Positions 7,684-17,384 of a stretch of DNA of 64,000 nt are shown here, piece by piece. The notes below the pieces were generated by a model that was given only the letters and a program-made list of their open reading frames with translations, was not told where the DNA came from and searched no databases. Origin of the DNA: Corynebacterium amycolatum SK46. Its GTDB lineage: Bacteria; Actinomycetota; Actinomycetes; Mycobacteriales; Mycobacteriaceae. The translations under genes were made by a program, and so were the position numbers. How positions within the stretch are numbered: position 1 is the first letter of the stretch; every line of letters starts with the position of its first letter. The stretch is from assembly GCF_000173655.1 (NCBI RefSeq), contig NZ_ABZU01000001.1:344231-408230 (forward strand). Direction: 5' to 3'.

Positions 7684-8535
7684 TTACACCAGCCCACGCA
7701 CCGGATGCAGTGGTGCAAAATCACCGGAAATAGCCAGAGTCATACGGCAAACATCAAGGGTTTCGGACACCTGATGCGAACGGAACACCGCAACGCCGGC
7801 AGCTGCCGCATGGGCGGTCGCAGCCAAGGTGCCGGGCACACGCTGCTCGACCGGGCGGTCCAAAGTCTCACCGACGAAGTCCTTATTCGACAGCGCCATA
7901 AGCACCGGCCAGCCTGTAGCCACGAGCTCATTGCAGCGCCGCAGAAGTTCAAGGCCGTGGTAGGTGTTCTTGCCAAAGTCGTGGGTGGGATCGATGAGGA
8001 TGCGGTCCTCCGGCACGCCAGCGTCCACTGCCCTCTGGGCGAGCTTGCCGGTTTCTGAGATGACATCGTCCACGACGTCGTCGTAACGCACGCGAACCGG
8101 ATTGGTGCGTGGCAGTGCTCCACCGGTGTGTGAGCAGACGTACCCCATCCCGTGGGCGCCCGCGACTTCCAGCAGCTCCGGGTCATGGCCTGCCCAAGTG
8201 TCGTTAATGAGGTTGGCACCAGCTTTGATGGCGGCCTCCCCGACTTCGGCACGCCAGGTGTCGACGCTAATGTGCAGTTCAGGATAGCGCTCGCGAACCT
8301 TCGCGATGGTCGGCACCACGCGCTCAATCTCCTCGGCAACGGTTACTTCCGCACCGATACCGGCCTTGACGCCGCCGATGTCGACAATGCCCGCGCCTGC
8401 CGCAACAACTTCGTCGACGCGAGCAAGCGCGGCCTCCTCCGCAGCCGTTGCGCCACGGTCATAGAAGGAATCCGGGGTGCGATTGACGATGGCCATCACC
8501 GTCGGCACCGCGGAGTCCTGATAAAAACTCCGCAC
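7684..8535 (-). CDS. folP2: Dihydropteroate synthase paralogue (FolP2 type)
   Basis: DHPS-fold protein of 283 residues: MAIVNRTPDSFYDRG, VDIGGVKAG, ISVDTWRAEV, LINDTWAG and LIDPTHDFGKNT are recognisable. In mycobacteria this locus encodes FolP2, a paralogue that does not support folate synthesis, while the true FolP1 lies in the folate operon elsewhere; the local context here (next to LOG, near dapE and glgA) is that of FolP2. The canonical DHPS segment GGESTRPG is altered to GGVKAG. Start GTG 8535, nine bases after GAGAGG. It follows the LOG gene by six bases, so the two form one transcription unit. Confidence 0.9.
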   Translation of the reverse strand: MRSFYQDSAVPTVMAIVNRTPDSFYDRGATAAEEAALARVDEVVAAGAGIVDIGGVKAGIGAEVTVAEEIERVVPTIAKVRERYPELHISVDTWRAEVGEAAIKAGANLINDTWAGHDPELLEVAGAHGMGYVCSHTGGALPRTNPVRVRYDDVVDDVISETGKLAQRAVDAGVPEDRILIDPTHDFGKNTYHGLELLRRCNELVATGWPVLMALSNKDFVGETLDRPVEQRVPGTLAATAHAAAAGVAVFRSHQVSETLDVCRMTLAISGDFAPLHPVRGLV

Positions 8536-8541
8536 AGCGTC

Positions 8542-9369
8542 TTACCTCTCGCTGAAGCGACGGACTCGGCGGAGCTTTTCGTGAACGTCAGAGGTCGGCT
8601 CGCACTCTTCCATCAGCTTTTCGTGCGCGGCCTCTATATACTCGACTGCTTCCTCAATAGAGTCGGTGACCAGGAAAAGGTCCATATCAGTCGGAGAAAT
8701 CAGCTCCATGGCCACCAGTTTCTCACGCATCCAATCAACCAGCCCCGACCAGAACTCAGTGCCCAGCAGCACGATTGGGTGATTTTCCACCTTCTCGGTC
8801 TGCACCATCACCAGTGACTCAAAGAGTTCATCGAGCGTACCGAAACCACCCGGCAGACAAATAAACGCCTGCGAGTACTTCAGGAACATGGTCTTGCGCA
8901 CAAAGAAGTAGCGGAAGTTCATGCCCAGGTCGACCCAGTCATTCAAGTGCTGCTCGTGCGGCAGCTCAATGCCCAGCCCAATGGACAGGCCGTCGGCGTC
9001 GTAGCAGCCGCGGTTGGCGGCTTCCATAATGCCCGGGCCGCCACCAGTGATGGTCGCGTAACCCGCCTCCGCCAGCGCCTTGCCCAGGTCGAAGCCCCAC
9101 TGGTAATACGGGCTGTCCTCTGGCAGACGTGCTGAACCATATACCGTCACCGCCGGCGGAATCTCCGCCAACGCACCAAAGCCGTCAACGAACTCCGACT
9201 GAATGCGCAGCACACGCCAGGTGTCGTTGTGCAGCCAGTCCGTGTTCGGATTGTGCGACAACAGCCTGCGGTCGGTCGTAGACGCCTGCTGTTCGCCCGC
9301 CTGTCGGATCGCGATTGGGCCGCGGAGTGCACGGCGCTTAGCTGGGGACGGAGTACGTACAGGTTTCAT
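8542..9369 (-). CDS. LOG-family Rossmann protein (TIGR00730), putative nucleoside 5'-monophosphate phosphoribohydrolase
   Basis: 275 residues with the two family hallmarks: TGGGPGIMEAANRG and PGGFGTLDELFE. LOG proteins release free base from cytokinin ribotide or from purine nucleotides. The N-terminal 60 residues are an extension before the fold. It is the first gene of a pair with folP2, as in mycobacteria (Rv1205 region). The substrate in this organism is not known. Confidence 0.9.
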   Translation of the reverse strand: MKPVRTPSPAKRRALRGPIAIRQAGEQQASTTDRRLLSHNPNTDWLHNDTWRVLRIQSEFVDGFGALAEIPPAVTVYGSARLPEDSPYYQWGFDLGKALAEAGYATITGGGPGIMEAANRGCYDADGLSIGLGIELPHEQHLNDWVDLGMNFRYFFVRKTMFLKYSQAFICLPGGFGTLDELFESLVMVQTEKVENHPIVLLGTEFWSGLVDWMREKLVAMELISPTDMDLFLVTDSIEEAVEYIEAAHEKLMEECEPTSDVHEKLRRVRRFSER

Positions 9370-9438
9370 AACCTCACAATGTATGCCAGCAATGACATAC
9401 TCGCACCCGCTCAGCGAGGGCAGGGTGTGATTCTAGGC

Positions 9439-10575
9439 TCACTCAGCCACCGGCGCCGTGGTCAAGTACCGCCGCAAATCCTCCCACAGTGCCGTAATGC
9501 ACTCGACCGGAATCTGCTCGTCCTTCTTGTGGCAGTACGCCGGATCGCCCGGGCCAAAGTTCACCGCAGGAATGCCGAGCGCCGAAAAACGCGCCACATC
9601 GGTCCACCCAAACTTGGGCTTTACGACGTCGCCTGCGACCGCAACCAACTCCTTCGCAGCAGCCGCATGCAGTCCCGGCAGTGCCCCAGGGCTCACATCC
9701 TCGACATCGACGGTGAGATCCTCGGCCACAAACTCGTCGAGTCCCAGCACCTCGCGGAAGTGTGCCATGGCCGCATCGGCACTGCGGTTGGGCGCGAATC
9801 GGAAGTTGACTCGCAGCACCGCCTCGTCGGGAAGCGTATTGGTGGCAACCCCAGCCTCCAGCCAGACGACGTTGAGCCCTTCGCGGTACGCCAACCCGTC
9901 GATGTCCACAGTCTGCGGTTCATAGGCGGCAATGCGTGACAGCACTGGTGCTAACTTGTGCACGGCATTGTCGCCGAGCCACGCCCGAGCCGAGTGCGCG
10001 CGTGTGCCGTGAGCGGTCAAACGCAGGCGAATAGAGCCCTGACAACCGGCTTCGATGACATTGCCGCTGGGCTCGCCCAGCAGAGCGACATCCCCAGCCA
10101 AGAGCTCCGGATGAGACTCGCTCAAGTGCCGCAACCCGTTGAACTCCGCGGCGATTTCTTCGCATTCGTACATGATGAGCGTCAGGTCGCGCTGCAGCTC
10201 CTGGCTTGCCGCCAGCGTCGCAAAAGCATGCAGGTAGACCGCGTCACCGCTTTTCATGTCCACAGTTCCGCACCCAAAGAGTGTGTCTCGCCCCTGCGCG
10301 TCTACCCCACGCGTCGAGGGCACATTGTCCGCAGTCGGCACCGTATCCAGGTGTCCTGCCAAAATCACGCGCTGCGGCAACCCCCGATGGGTCCGCGCAA
10401 TCACGTTGTTGTCAATGCGCAGGACCTCAATCGACTCATCTGCTTGCGCTACCTCGCGCAATGCCGCCTCGACGGCATCCGCTATCGCGGTCTCATTGTG
10501 GGACACCGATTCGATGTCCACCAGCGCCGCCGTGAGGTCTACAGGATCTTGGAGCAGATTTAACTTCGATTTCAC
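9439..10575 (-). CDS. dapE: Succinyl-diaminopimelate desuccinylase
   Basis: Hydrolyses N-succinyl-LL-diaminopimelate in the succinylase branch of lysine and cell-wall precursor synthesis. M20-type metallopeptidase fold, 378 residues. Metal-site motifs are LAGHLDTVP, GCGTVDMKSGDA, YECEEIAAEFNGL with the catalytic glutamate, LLGEPS, and the last histidine in DPAYCHKKDE. Start GTG 10575 gives the typical N-terminus. The gene follows the membrane-protein gene at 10581-11504 by five bases and is probably cotranscribed with it. Corynebacterial dapE has the same neighbours. Confidence 0.95.
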   Translation of the reverse strand: MKSKLNLLQDPVDLTAALVDIESVSHNETAIADAVEAALREVAQADESIEVLRIDNNVIARTHRGLPQRVILAGHLDTVPTADNVPSTRGVDAQGRDTLFGCGTVDMKSGDAVYLHAFATLAASQELQRDLTLIMYECEEIAAEFNGLRHLSESHPELLAGDVALLGEPSGNVIEAGCQGSIRLRLTAHGTRAHSARAWLGDNAVHKLAPVLSRIAAYEPQTVDIDGLAYREGLNVVWLEAGVATNTLPDEAVLRVNFRFAPNRSADAAMAHFREVLGLDEFVAEDLTVDVEDVSPGALPGLHAAAAKELVAVAGDVVKPKFGWTDVARFSALGIPAVNFGPGDPAYCHKKDEQIPVECITALWEDLRRYLTTAPVAE

Positions 10576-10580
10576 ATCAA

Positions 10581-11504
10581 TTAAGCGTACAAACCATTGT
10601 GCGCCAGCGAAACCAGAATTTTGTGATGAATATGTGCCGCACGGCCATTGATTGCATCACCATTGGCAGGCGCGCCACCGCCGAGGAACAGCGCCAACTC
10701 ATGCGGTTCGGCGGAGGTCACACCAATTCTCCCCTCCGCCGGCCGCTTAAACCCATCAGCCACCTCAAAGACCAGGGTTTTCGCTCCTTCCGGGAGAGTT
10801 TGGGCAATGATTGCCTCCGGAGTTTCGCTTGCCGACGACCCCAGCGCCCGCTCCTCCCCCGCAGAATCGGTCACCTCTCCGTTGCCACTTTCTTCCTCGA
10901 CAACGCCCGCGCCGGGACCATAGACCACAGCCACACGGGAGCCATAGACCGCAATCACCGGACGCAGCTCATTCGTGCTGACAATCACCGTAGAACCGGC
11001 CAGTGGCTTGCAGACGGCCGCGACAATCTTGGCCGTTGCATGTGGCAGCTGCACTGGAGTGGGATCGATGTCTCGTCGATAAGCAGGACGAAGCGTTTCG
11101 GCGACATCGCCCAGCTCATCGCGCTCCCACATCGGCAGGGCATCGATACGTGCCTGCTGATCGCGGTTCTTGCGCTCCAGCAAAAGGCGGGCAATCATGC
11201 CACCGCCGAGCCCCACCGCGATGGCAACTGCGATAACCAGCACAAGTCGGTTCGGCGCGATCAGCGCAACCACTGCCGCAATAGCCACACCGACTGCGCC
11301 AATTGGCATTGCTCGCGGCGGCAAAACGAAACCAAAGAAGCTGGCTACGGCAAGAATCCAAGCACTCAGCAGTGCGAATCCGACATAGAAGACCACCGGC
11401 AGGGACAGGACGAAGCCGAGTCCGAGCACACTGACAGCAATGATGAGGCAAACTAAGAACCACTGCTTCATTTTCTGTGTGCTTTCAAGGCCAGCTAGGG
11501 GCAT
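10581..11504 (-). CDS. Conserved corynebacterial membrane protein of unknown function
   Basis: 307 residues. Four hydrophobic segments fill the first 110 residues (starting at WFLVCLIIAVSVLGL); a soluble alpha/beta domain of about 200 residues follows, with an acidic low-complexity insert (VEEESGNGEVTDSAGEE). I recognise no catalytic motif. A GGAAGG site supports ATG 11504; an internal ATG at 11471 is an alternative. It lies directly upstream of dapE and diverges from the dapD paralogue with only 50 bases between, so both promoters must be packed there. Confidence 0.75.
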   Translation of the reverse strand: MPLAGLESTQKMKQWFLVCLIIAVSVLGLGFVLSLPVVFYVGFALLSAWILAVASFFGFVLPPRAMPIGAVGVAIAAVVALIAPNRLVLVIAVAIAVGLGGGMIARLLLERKNRDQQARIDALPMWERDELGDVAETLRPAYRRDIDPTPVQLPHATAKIVAAVCKPLAGSTVIVSTNELRPVIAVYGSRVAVVYGPGAGVVEEESGNGEVTDSAGEERALGSSASETPEAIIAQTLPEGAKTLVFEVADGFKRPAEGRIGVTSAEPHELALFLGGGAPANGDAINGRAAHIHHKILVSLAHNGLYA

Positions 11505-11554
11505 CGTTCATCCTTCCGCGAAGATTCCTCAAAGGGATACTAATATTAAGAATC

Positions 11555-12547
11555 ATGATTACATCTGGTGCTGTCGCTACGGGAATCGCCAACATCGCCA
11601 TGGACGGTACAGTTCTCGATACTTGGTTTCCCGCGCCTCAGTTAAGCGATGAGGTCGTAGAGTCGAGCACTCACCGGCTCGGCGCCGCTGATTTGACCCC
11701 ACAGCTGCTTCGTCAGGTGATTTTGGACGAGGATCGCCGCGTGGAGCAGGTGGCAGTACGCACGTCCATTGAGGATTTGTCCAAGCCTGCTGTCGACCCG
11801 CACGATGCCTACCTGCGCTTGCATTTGCTCTCTCACCGTTTGATCAAGCCGCACCAGCTAAACACCAAGGGCCTCTACGAGCTGCTCCATGTTGTGGCGT
11901 GGACCAACAAGGGGCCATGTCTGCCGGACAACTTTGAGCAACTGCGGACCCACTTGCGCGTCCGCGGTCTGATTCACGTCTACGCCATCGACCGAATGCC
12001 GCGCATGGTCGACTATGTGCTGCCCGCCGGTGTCCGCATTGCAGAGGCCGAGCGCGTGCGGTTGGGCGCTTATCTGGCACCGGGTACGTCCGTACTGCGC
12101 GAGGGGTTTGTCTCGCTGAATTCGGGCACTCTGGGGCCATGCAAGATTGAGGGACGTCTATCCTCCGGTGTTGTCATTGGCGCGCACACGAAAGTGGGGT
12201 TGTCCGCCTCCATCATCGCTGCCCACGATGATTACGGTCAACGTAAGCCGCTGACCATCGGTGAGCGCTGCCACATTGATATCGCGGCCGGCACCGTCGG
12301 CGTCAGCCTCGGGGATGACTGCATTATTGACCGAAGCATCCTCATTGCCCCCGATACCCCCATCGATGTCCCCGCGGAGAACCGCCGTATTCAAGCATGG
12401 GAAATCTCGGGCCGCGACAACATGCACTTCTACCATCACCCGGACCACTCAGCGGTGTGCGTCCGCCGCACGGAACGCTCGGGCAACGACGAAGGTGCCG
12501 CTGCTTTCGCTCAGCTTGCCGACGTGCCGGATGAGCTGGCCGGATAA
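11555..12547 (+). CDS. dapD2: DapD paralogue, putative tetrahydrodipicolinate N-succinyltransferase homologue
   Basis: 330 residues and clearly related to the dapD product at 14192-15163: both share [44 protein letters not shown], and the EGFV...N.GTLG segment with the catalytic-region glutamate. The copies differ in the left-handed beta-helix: true DapD has [16 protein letters not shown] followed by [11 protein letters not shown], whereas this protein has SASIIAAHDDYGQRKP and GERCHIDIAAG. Loss of the glycine loop that helps hold succinyl-CoA suggests a changed acyl donor or acceptor, or a regulatory role. I recall a similar paralogue at this place in C. glutamicum. ATG 11555 is chosen; its ribosome site is weak. 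Confidence 0.8.
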   Translation: MITSGAVATGIANIAMDGTVLDTWFPAPQLSDEVVESSTHRLGAADLTPQLLRQVILDEDRRVEQVAVRTSIEDLSKPAVDPHDAYLRLHLLSHRLIKPHQLNTKGLYELLHVVAWTNKGPCLPDNFEQLRTHLRVRGLIHVYAIDRMPRMVDYVLPAGVRIAEAERVRLGAYLAPGTSVLREGFVSLNSGTLGPCKIEGRLSSGVVIGAHTKVGLSASIIAAHDDYGQRKPLTIGERCHIDIAAGTVGVSLGDDCIIDRSILIAPDTPIDVPAENRRIQAWEISGRDNMHFYHHPDHSAVCVRRTERSGNDEGAAAFAQLADVPDELAG

Positions 12548-12656
12548 CCTCCTTTAGGTGCTCTTGAAGGCACATTAATCGACCCCAAAACGGTGAACGG
12601 GGGTAAACCCGTAATACGGTTATTGCCCCTGTTATCAGCGAGGTAATGTTTGCGAC

Positions 12657-14075
12657 ATGACCGAATCGCAAATTACCTCCACCTCCGGCGAGACAACTCA
12701 GCTGGGCAAGGGGCTGCAGGTTCGACACCTGACCATGATGGGTCTTGGCTCCGCAATCGGTGCCGGTCTTTTCCTTGGTACGGGCGTCGGTATTAAGGCA
12801 GCTGGCCCGGGTGTTCTGATTTCCTATGTCATCGCTGGCTTCATTGTCGTCCTCGTCATGCAGATGCTCGGCGAGATGGCCGCTGCCCGCCCGACACCGG
12901 GTAGCTTCTCCACCTACGCCGAGATGGCCTTTGGCTCTTCGGCTGGCTTTGTCCTCGGCTGGCTCTACTGGTTCATGCTCATCATGGTGCTCGGTGCTGA
13001 AATCACCGGTGCCGGTGCCATCATGGGTGCGTGGTTCGGTATTCCGGGCTGGATTCCAGGTCTAGTCTGTGTTGTCTTCTTCGCTGTAGTGAATTTGGCG
13101 AATGTGCGCGGTTTCGGCGAGTTCGAGTTCTGGTTCGCGTTCATCAAGGTCGCGGTGATTATCGCGTTCCTGGTCATTGGCGTTCTTCTTTTCTTCGGTC
13201 TGCTGCCAGGCACCAGCTTCGTCGGTACGACGCATATTGCCGAATCCGGATTCCTCCCGAATGGCGTGTCCGGCATTGCCGCTGGTCTGTTGGCTGTTGC
13301 CTTCGCCTTCGGCGGTATCGAGATTGTCACGATTGCCGCTGCTGAGGCCGAGGATCCGCAGCGCTCCATCGCTGCTGCTGTCCGCTCGGTCATCTTCCGC
13401 ATCTCTGTGTTCTACCTGGGCTGCGTGGCCGTTATCATCCTGCTGTTGCCGTACTCCCAGATTGACGGCGCTGACTCCGCAGCTGAGTCGCCGTTCACCC
13501 AGGTTCTGAAGCAGGCGAACATTCCGGGTGCCGTTGGCTTCATGGAGGCCATTATCGTTCTGGCGCTGCTGTCCGCATTCAACGCTCAGATCTACGCCAC
13601 CTCTCGCCTGGTCTACTCGATGTCCACCCGCGGTGAGGCACCGCGCTTCTTCGCCCACACCAATGAGGGCGCAGTTCCGAACCGTGCGGTCATCATGTCG
13701 ATGGTCTTCGCCTTCGTCTCCGTGGGCCTGCAGGTTGTCTTCGATGGCTCGAGTGTCCTGGTCTTCCTGCTGAACGCTGTCGGCGGCTGCTTGCTGGTGA
13801 TCTGGCTGGTCATTGCCCTGTCTGAGATTAAGCTGCGGCCGCAGATGGAGGCCAACAACGAGCTTTCCGTTCGCATGTGGGCCTACCCTGCACTGTCTTG
13901 GGTAGCGGTCATCCTGATCATGGGCCTCGCTGTTGGCATGCTCACCGATCCTGGTGCTCGCCAGCAGGTTATCGCCGTTGTATGTGTCACTGCGTTCCTT
14001 GCCGTGCTCGCTGCACTGACCAAAAAGAGCCGCACCGCGGCCCGCGAGGCTCTAGAGTCCAGCGATAGCAACTAA
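12657..14075 (+). CDS. aroP: Aromatic amino acid permease (APC superfamily)
   Basis: 472 residues with twelve hydrophobic segments. The N-terminus RHLTMMGLGSAIGAGLFLGTG is the consensus first helix of the amino acid transporter family, and QMLGEMAAARPTPGSFSTYAE and FAFGGIEIVTIAAAE follow it. Sequence and location (between the two dapD-like genes, near dapE) match C. glutamicum AroP, a proton-coupled importer of Phe, Tyr and Trp found beside dapE. The exact substrate in this strain is inferred. The ribosome site GAGG lies about a dozen bases before the ATG. Confidence 0.88.
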   Translation: MTESQITSTSGETTQLGKGLQVRHLTMMGLGSAIGAGLFLGTGVGIKAAGPGVLISYVIAGFIVVLVMQMLGEMAAARPTPGSFSTYAEMAFGSSAGFVLGWLYWFMLIMVLGAEITGAGAIMGAWFGIPGWIPGLVCVVFFAVVNLANVRGFGEFEFWFAFIKVAVIIAFLVIGVLLFFGLLPGTSFVGTTHIAESGFLPNGVSGIAAGLLAVAFAFGGIEIVTIAAAEAEDPQRSIAAAVRSVIFRISVFYLGCVAVIILLLPYSQIDGADSAAESPFTQVLKQANIPGAVGFMEAIIVLALLSAFNAQIYATSRLVYSMSTRGEAPRFFAHTNEGAVPNRAVIMSMVFAFVSVGLQVVFDGSSVLVFLLNAVGGCLLVIWLVIALSEIKLRPQMEANNELSVRMWAYPALSWVAVILIMGLAVGMLTDPGARQQVIAVVCVTAFLAVLAALTKKSRTAAREALESSDSN

Positions 14076-14191
14076 CCCATGACAACTAATCGCAGGGCCT
14101 AACCACCCTGCTACCCCTATCCGAGCACTTCCTTGCTACACATTTGCGGAACACTTTTCATAGATAGGGATATGCCGGTAGCCTGTTTTCC

Positions 14192-15163
14192 ATGAAATTT
14201 GGAGCACAAGCTACCGGCATTGCCACTTTTAACAACGATACTGTTCTCGACGTCTGGTTCCCCGCCCCCAAGCTCATCGAAGAGGGCACGGCAACCTCCA
14301 CCACGACCGGAACCATCGACGCCGACGCGCTGCCCGAAGATTTCACCTATCTCGCAGATCTGGCCGTAGCCGATGCGGACCGCGGCACCACCCGCCGTCT
14401 GGTCACAGCTACCATTGCTTCACTCGATGACGCACCAGTCGACACCATCGATGCCTACCTGCGTCTCCATCTGCTCTCCCACCGCCTGGCCACCCCCAAC
14501 AGCATCAACCTGGACGGCATCTTCGGCAAGCTCAACAATGTGGTGTGGACGAATTTTGGCCCCTGTGCGGTCGAAGGCTTCGAGGTAACCCGAGCCAAGC
14601 TGTCACGCCGCGGGCCTGTCACCGTCTACTCCATTGATAAATTCCCCCGCATGGTCGACTACGTCACTCCCGCCGGAGTCCGTATCGGTGACGCTGACCG
14701 CGTGCGCCTTGGAGCCCATCTCGCAGAGGGCACCACAGTCATGCACGAGGGCTTCGTCAACTTCAACGCAGGCACGCTTGGACACTCCATGGTGGAGGGC
14801 CGTATCTCTCAGGGGGTCGTCGTCGACGACGGCTCCGATATCGGCGGTGGTGCGTCCATCATGGGCACACTATCCGGTGGCGGTAAGGAAGTTGTGTCCG
14901 TCGGCAAGCGATGCCTCCTCGGCGCGAACGCTGGACTCGGAATCTCGCTCGGCGATGACTGCGTACTCGAAGCCGGGCTCTACATCACTGCCGGCACCAA
15001 GTGCCACGTTGCCCTGGACGGCGTGAAGAAGACGCTCAAGGCCCGCGAGCTCTCGGGCGGATCGAATATGCTCTTCCGCCGCAACTCGCTCTCTGGTGCA
15101 GTCGAGGTTGTGCCGTGGGCCGCCGAAAAGGTGAAGCTCAGCGCGGAGCTGCACGCTAACTAA
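14192..15163 (+). CDS. dapD: 2,3,4,5-tetrahydropyridine-2,6-dicarboxylate N-succinyltransferase
   Basis: Transfers succinyl from succinyl-CoA to tetrahydrodipicolinate, committing to the succinylase route of meso-diaminopimelate. 323 residues, actinobacterial DapD type. It carries [30 protein letters not shown] with the catalytic-region glutamate, and the hexapeptide-repeat helix with [16 protein letters not shown] and [20 protein letters not shown]. The stop codon overlaps that of the convergent pseudouridine synthase by four bases. Confidence 0.95.
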   Translation: MKFGAQATGIATFNNDTVLDVWFPAPKLIEEGTATSTTTGTIDADALPEDFTYLADLAVADADRGTTRRLVTATIASLDDAPVDTIDAYLRLHLLSHRLATPNSINLDGIFGKLNNVVWTNFGPCAVEGFEVTRAKLSRRGPVTVYSIDKFPRMVDYVTPAGVRIGDADRVRLGAHLAEGTTVMHEGFVNFNAGTLGHSMVEGRISQGVVVDDGSDIGGGASIMGTLSGGGKEVVSVGKRCLLGANAGLGISLGDDCVLEAGLYITAGTKCHVALDGVKKTLKARELSGGSNMLFRRNSLSGAVEVVPWAAEKVKLSAELHAN

Positions 15164-16113
15164 GGGGTGGTCGGCACGTCTGCCGGGGCCGCGATATTCC
15201 GCGCGCTCCGGTAGGCACGTCGCTCACCAGTGACGGGGTCGACAAAGGCCAGCGCGGTCGCCGTCAATCGCAGCTGCGGCGTGTACGTTGGCGCGCTGCC
15301 CGCGCTTGCCGACGGCCCCTGCGCCCCCGCTTCCCGGCCATAGGTGTCCTCACCGAGAATGGGATAGCCCAGCCAGTCCATCGTCACCCGCAGCTGATGC
15401 GTGCGGCCCGTATGGGGCTGTAGCCGCCAGTAGCCAACCTGCATGCTGCTGCCGCAATGCCCGCAACCACAGCCGACCGCGTGCAGCGGAATGCTGGCGC
15501 TGGTCGCACCACCGCCACTGCCACCGCCACGGCTGCTCGCCAGCACATCGCCGATGTCCGCTGCTACCGGGCCTAGAAAGGTCACGGTTGTGCGTGCGAG
15601 CTTGAACTTGGGATTCTTCGCGGCAGCGCGAGCGGAAACGTCGGTCTCCACAACTTTTACTCCGCGCCCCGCAGGGTTGGGATCGAGCAGGAGTGTGACG
15701 TCCCTGGTTTCCCCCACATGCCAATCATCGGGCATCACGGTGAGGCATTCGTATTCTTTGGTGATTTCCTGGTTTTGGAAAAGCTGCTGGTAGCGCGCAC
15801 GGGTAGCCGGATTCCGAGAGAGCAACAGCAGCCCGCTGGTCAGCAGGTCCAAGCGGTGAACGGCCACAATCTCCGATTCCCCGAGACTACGTCGCAGGCG
15901 CTCCTGCACGGTATTGGCCACGATGCGACCATTGGGGGTCGCTGGCAGAAAAGGTGGCTTGTCTACGACCAAAAATTCATCAGTGCCGGCCACAATTACC
16001 GGCTCAAAGGGGATGTACTCCTCGCGCTCGTGAGCGGCGGCAACGACTTGCGCTGCCTGACGGTTCTTCTCAAGTCCCCACCAAGCATCTCGATTGCCTG
16101 CGGCACGTCCCAC
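15160..16113 (-). CDS. RluA-family pseudouridine synthase with a cysteine-rich insert
   Basis: 317 residues. The catalytic motif [14 protein letters not shown] holds the nucleophilic aspartate (about residue 89), and [11 protein letters not shown] and the GEDTYG loop complete the family pattern; there is no S4 domain. Between the catalytic domain and QPHTGR sits an insert of about 40 residues, made of a glycine linker ([10 protein letters not shown]) and the cluster [11 protein letters not shown] at about 215-224, which could bind a metal. Start is GTG 16113, with GGGAG six bases upstream. Target RNA is unknown. The 3' end overlaps dapD tail to tail. Confidence 0.87.
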   Translation of the reverse strand: MGRAAGNRDAWWGLEKNRQAAQVVAAAHEREEYIPFEPVIVAGTDEFLVVDKPPFLPATPNGRIVANTVQERLRRSLGESEIVAVHRLDLLTSGLLLLSRNPATRARYQQLFQNQEITKEYECLTVMPDDWHVGETRDVTLLLDPNPAGRGVKVVETDVSARAAAKNPKFKLARTTVTFLGPVAADIGDVLASSRGGGSGGGATSASIPLHAVGCGCGHCGSSMQVGYWRLQPHTGRTHQLRVTMDWLGYPILGEDTYGREAGAQGPSASAGSAPTYTPQLRLTATALAFVDPVTGERRAYRSARNIAAPADVPTTP

Positions 16114-16203
16114 GGCACACTCCCTTTTTTATGATTTGGTCTATGCCGATGTCGGCACCGTTTGCAGCATTCGGCCTACTCGGGCCAGCAAATCTGGCCG
16201 GGG

Positions 16204-17331
16204 CTAGCCGCGAATACGCGCCGCAGCCACTTCGATGTCGTTGAGCGTCGCTGTGAGCCCCACCCGCACGTGCTGCGCACCCTTGGGGCCGTAGAAGCTA
16301 CCCGGCGCGACCAGGATGCCACGTTCGGCCAGCCAATCAACCGTCTGCCAGCAGTCTTCCCCGCGAGTAGCCCACAGATAGAGCCCGCCCTCGGAGTCAT
16401 CGATACGAAAACCTGCGGCTTCCAGTGCATCGCGCAGAATCTCACGGCGGTCACTGTAGCGCTGCTTTTGTTCGGCCTCGTGGGAGTCGTCGTTAAGCGC
16501 GGCGATCGTGGCGTGCTGGATGGGCCCCGGCATCATCAGCCCCATGTGACGGCGCACGGAAACCAGCTCGGCAATGAGGTCCGCATCACCGGCGAACCAG
16601 CCGGTGCGGTACGACGCCATGTTCGACGTCTTCGACAGCGAGTGGATAGCCAGCAGGTTGGTGAAATCACCGTCGCACACTCGCGGGTCGAGAATACTGA
16701 CCGGCTGTTCAGTCCAGCCGAGCCCCAGGTAACACTCGTCTGAGGCGACAATGACGTCCCGAGAACGCGCCCACTCAACCACCTTGCGCAGGTGTTCAAC
16801 ACCGAGGACCTTGCCGTTGGGGTTGCCCGGGGAATTGATGAACATCAGCGTCGGCGAGGCGGGACCGATTTGCGTCAGCGAGTCCGCACGCAGCAGCTCA
16901 GCGCCTGCGATGCGAACGCCGACCTCGTAGGTGGGATATGCCAGCTCGGGGATGACGACGGTGTGCCCCGCGCCTACTCCGAGGAGGAAGGGCAGCCAGC
17001 CAATCGCTTCCTTGGTGCCGATGACCGGAAGCACATTGCCGCCGTTGACCGCTGACTCCTGTCCCGTCACGCCGTAGCGTCGCGCCATCGCTGCAACAAT
17101 CGCCGCGCGTAGCTCAGACGTGCCGACGGTCTGAGGGTAACCTGGTGCGGCAGCGCCTTCGGATAGGCCCTGCTGAATTATCGGAGCGACTTCATCGACT
17201 GGTGTGCCGACCGAGAGATTGACCATTCCCTCTTTATGCGCAGCCGCAGTGGCTTTCGCCTGCGTGAGAGAATCCCACGGAAACTGAGGCAAAAGAGAAC
17301 CGGGAGTTACGCGCTTGCGGGCAGCTGACAT
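16204..17331 (-). CDS. dapC: Succinyldiaminopimelate aminotransferase
   Basis: PLP enzyme of fold type I, 375 residues, converting N-succinyl-2-amino-6-ketopimelate with glutamate to N-succinyl-LL-diaminopimelate. Recognisable parts are NLSVGTPVD, APGYPQTVGTSELR, NSPGNPNGKVL, SDECYLGL and the PLP lysine in HSLSKTSNMASYRTGW. It completes the lysine genes in this window with dapD and dapE. It follows fdxA by about 50 bases on the same strand, the order also found in mycobacteria. Confidence 0.93.
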   Translation of the reverse strand: MSAARKRVTPGSLLPQFPWDSLTQAKATAAAHKEGMVNLSVGTPVDEVAPIIQQGLSEGAAAPGYPQTVGTSELRAAIVAAMARRYGVTGQESAVNGGNVLPVIGTKEAIGWLPFLLGVGAGHTVVIPELAYPTYEVGVRIAGAELLRADSLTQIGPASPTLMFINSPGNPNGKVLGVEHLRKVVEWARSRDVIVASDECYLGLGWTEQPVSILDPRVCDGDFTNLLAIHSLSKTSNMASYRTGWFAGDADLIAELVSVRRHMGLMMPGPIQHATIAALNDDSHEAEQKQRYSDRREILRDALEAAGFRIDDSEGGLYLWATRGEDCWQTVDWLAERGILVAPGSFYGPKGAQHVRVGLTATLNDIEVAAARIRG

Positions 17332-17384
17332 GGGCGGTGATGAAGTCCTTCCCGGGAAAGAAATAGGTTTAGTCCTCTGTGGTT

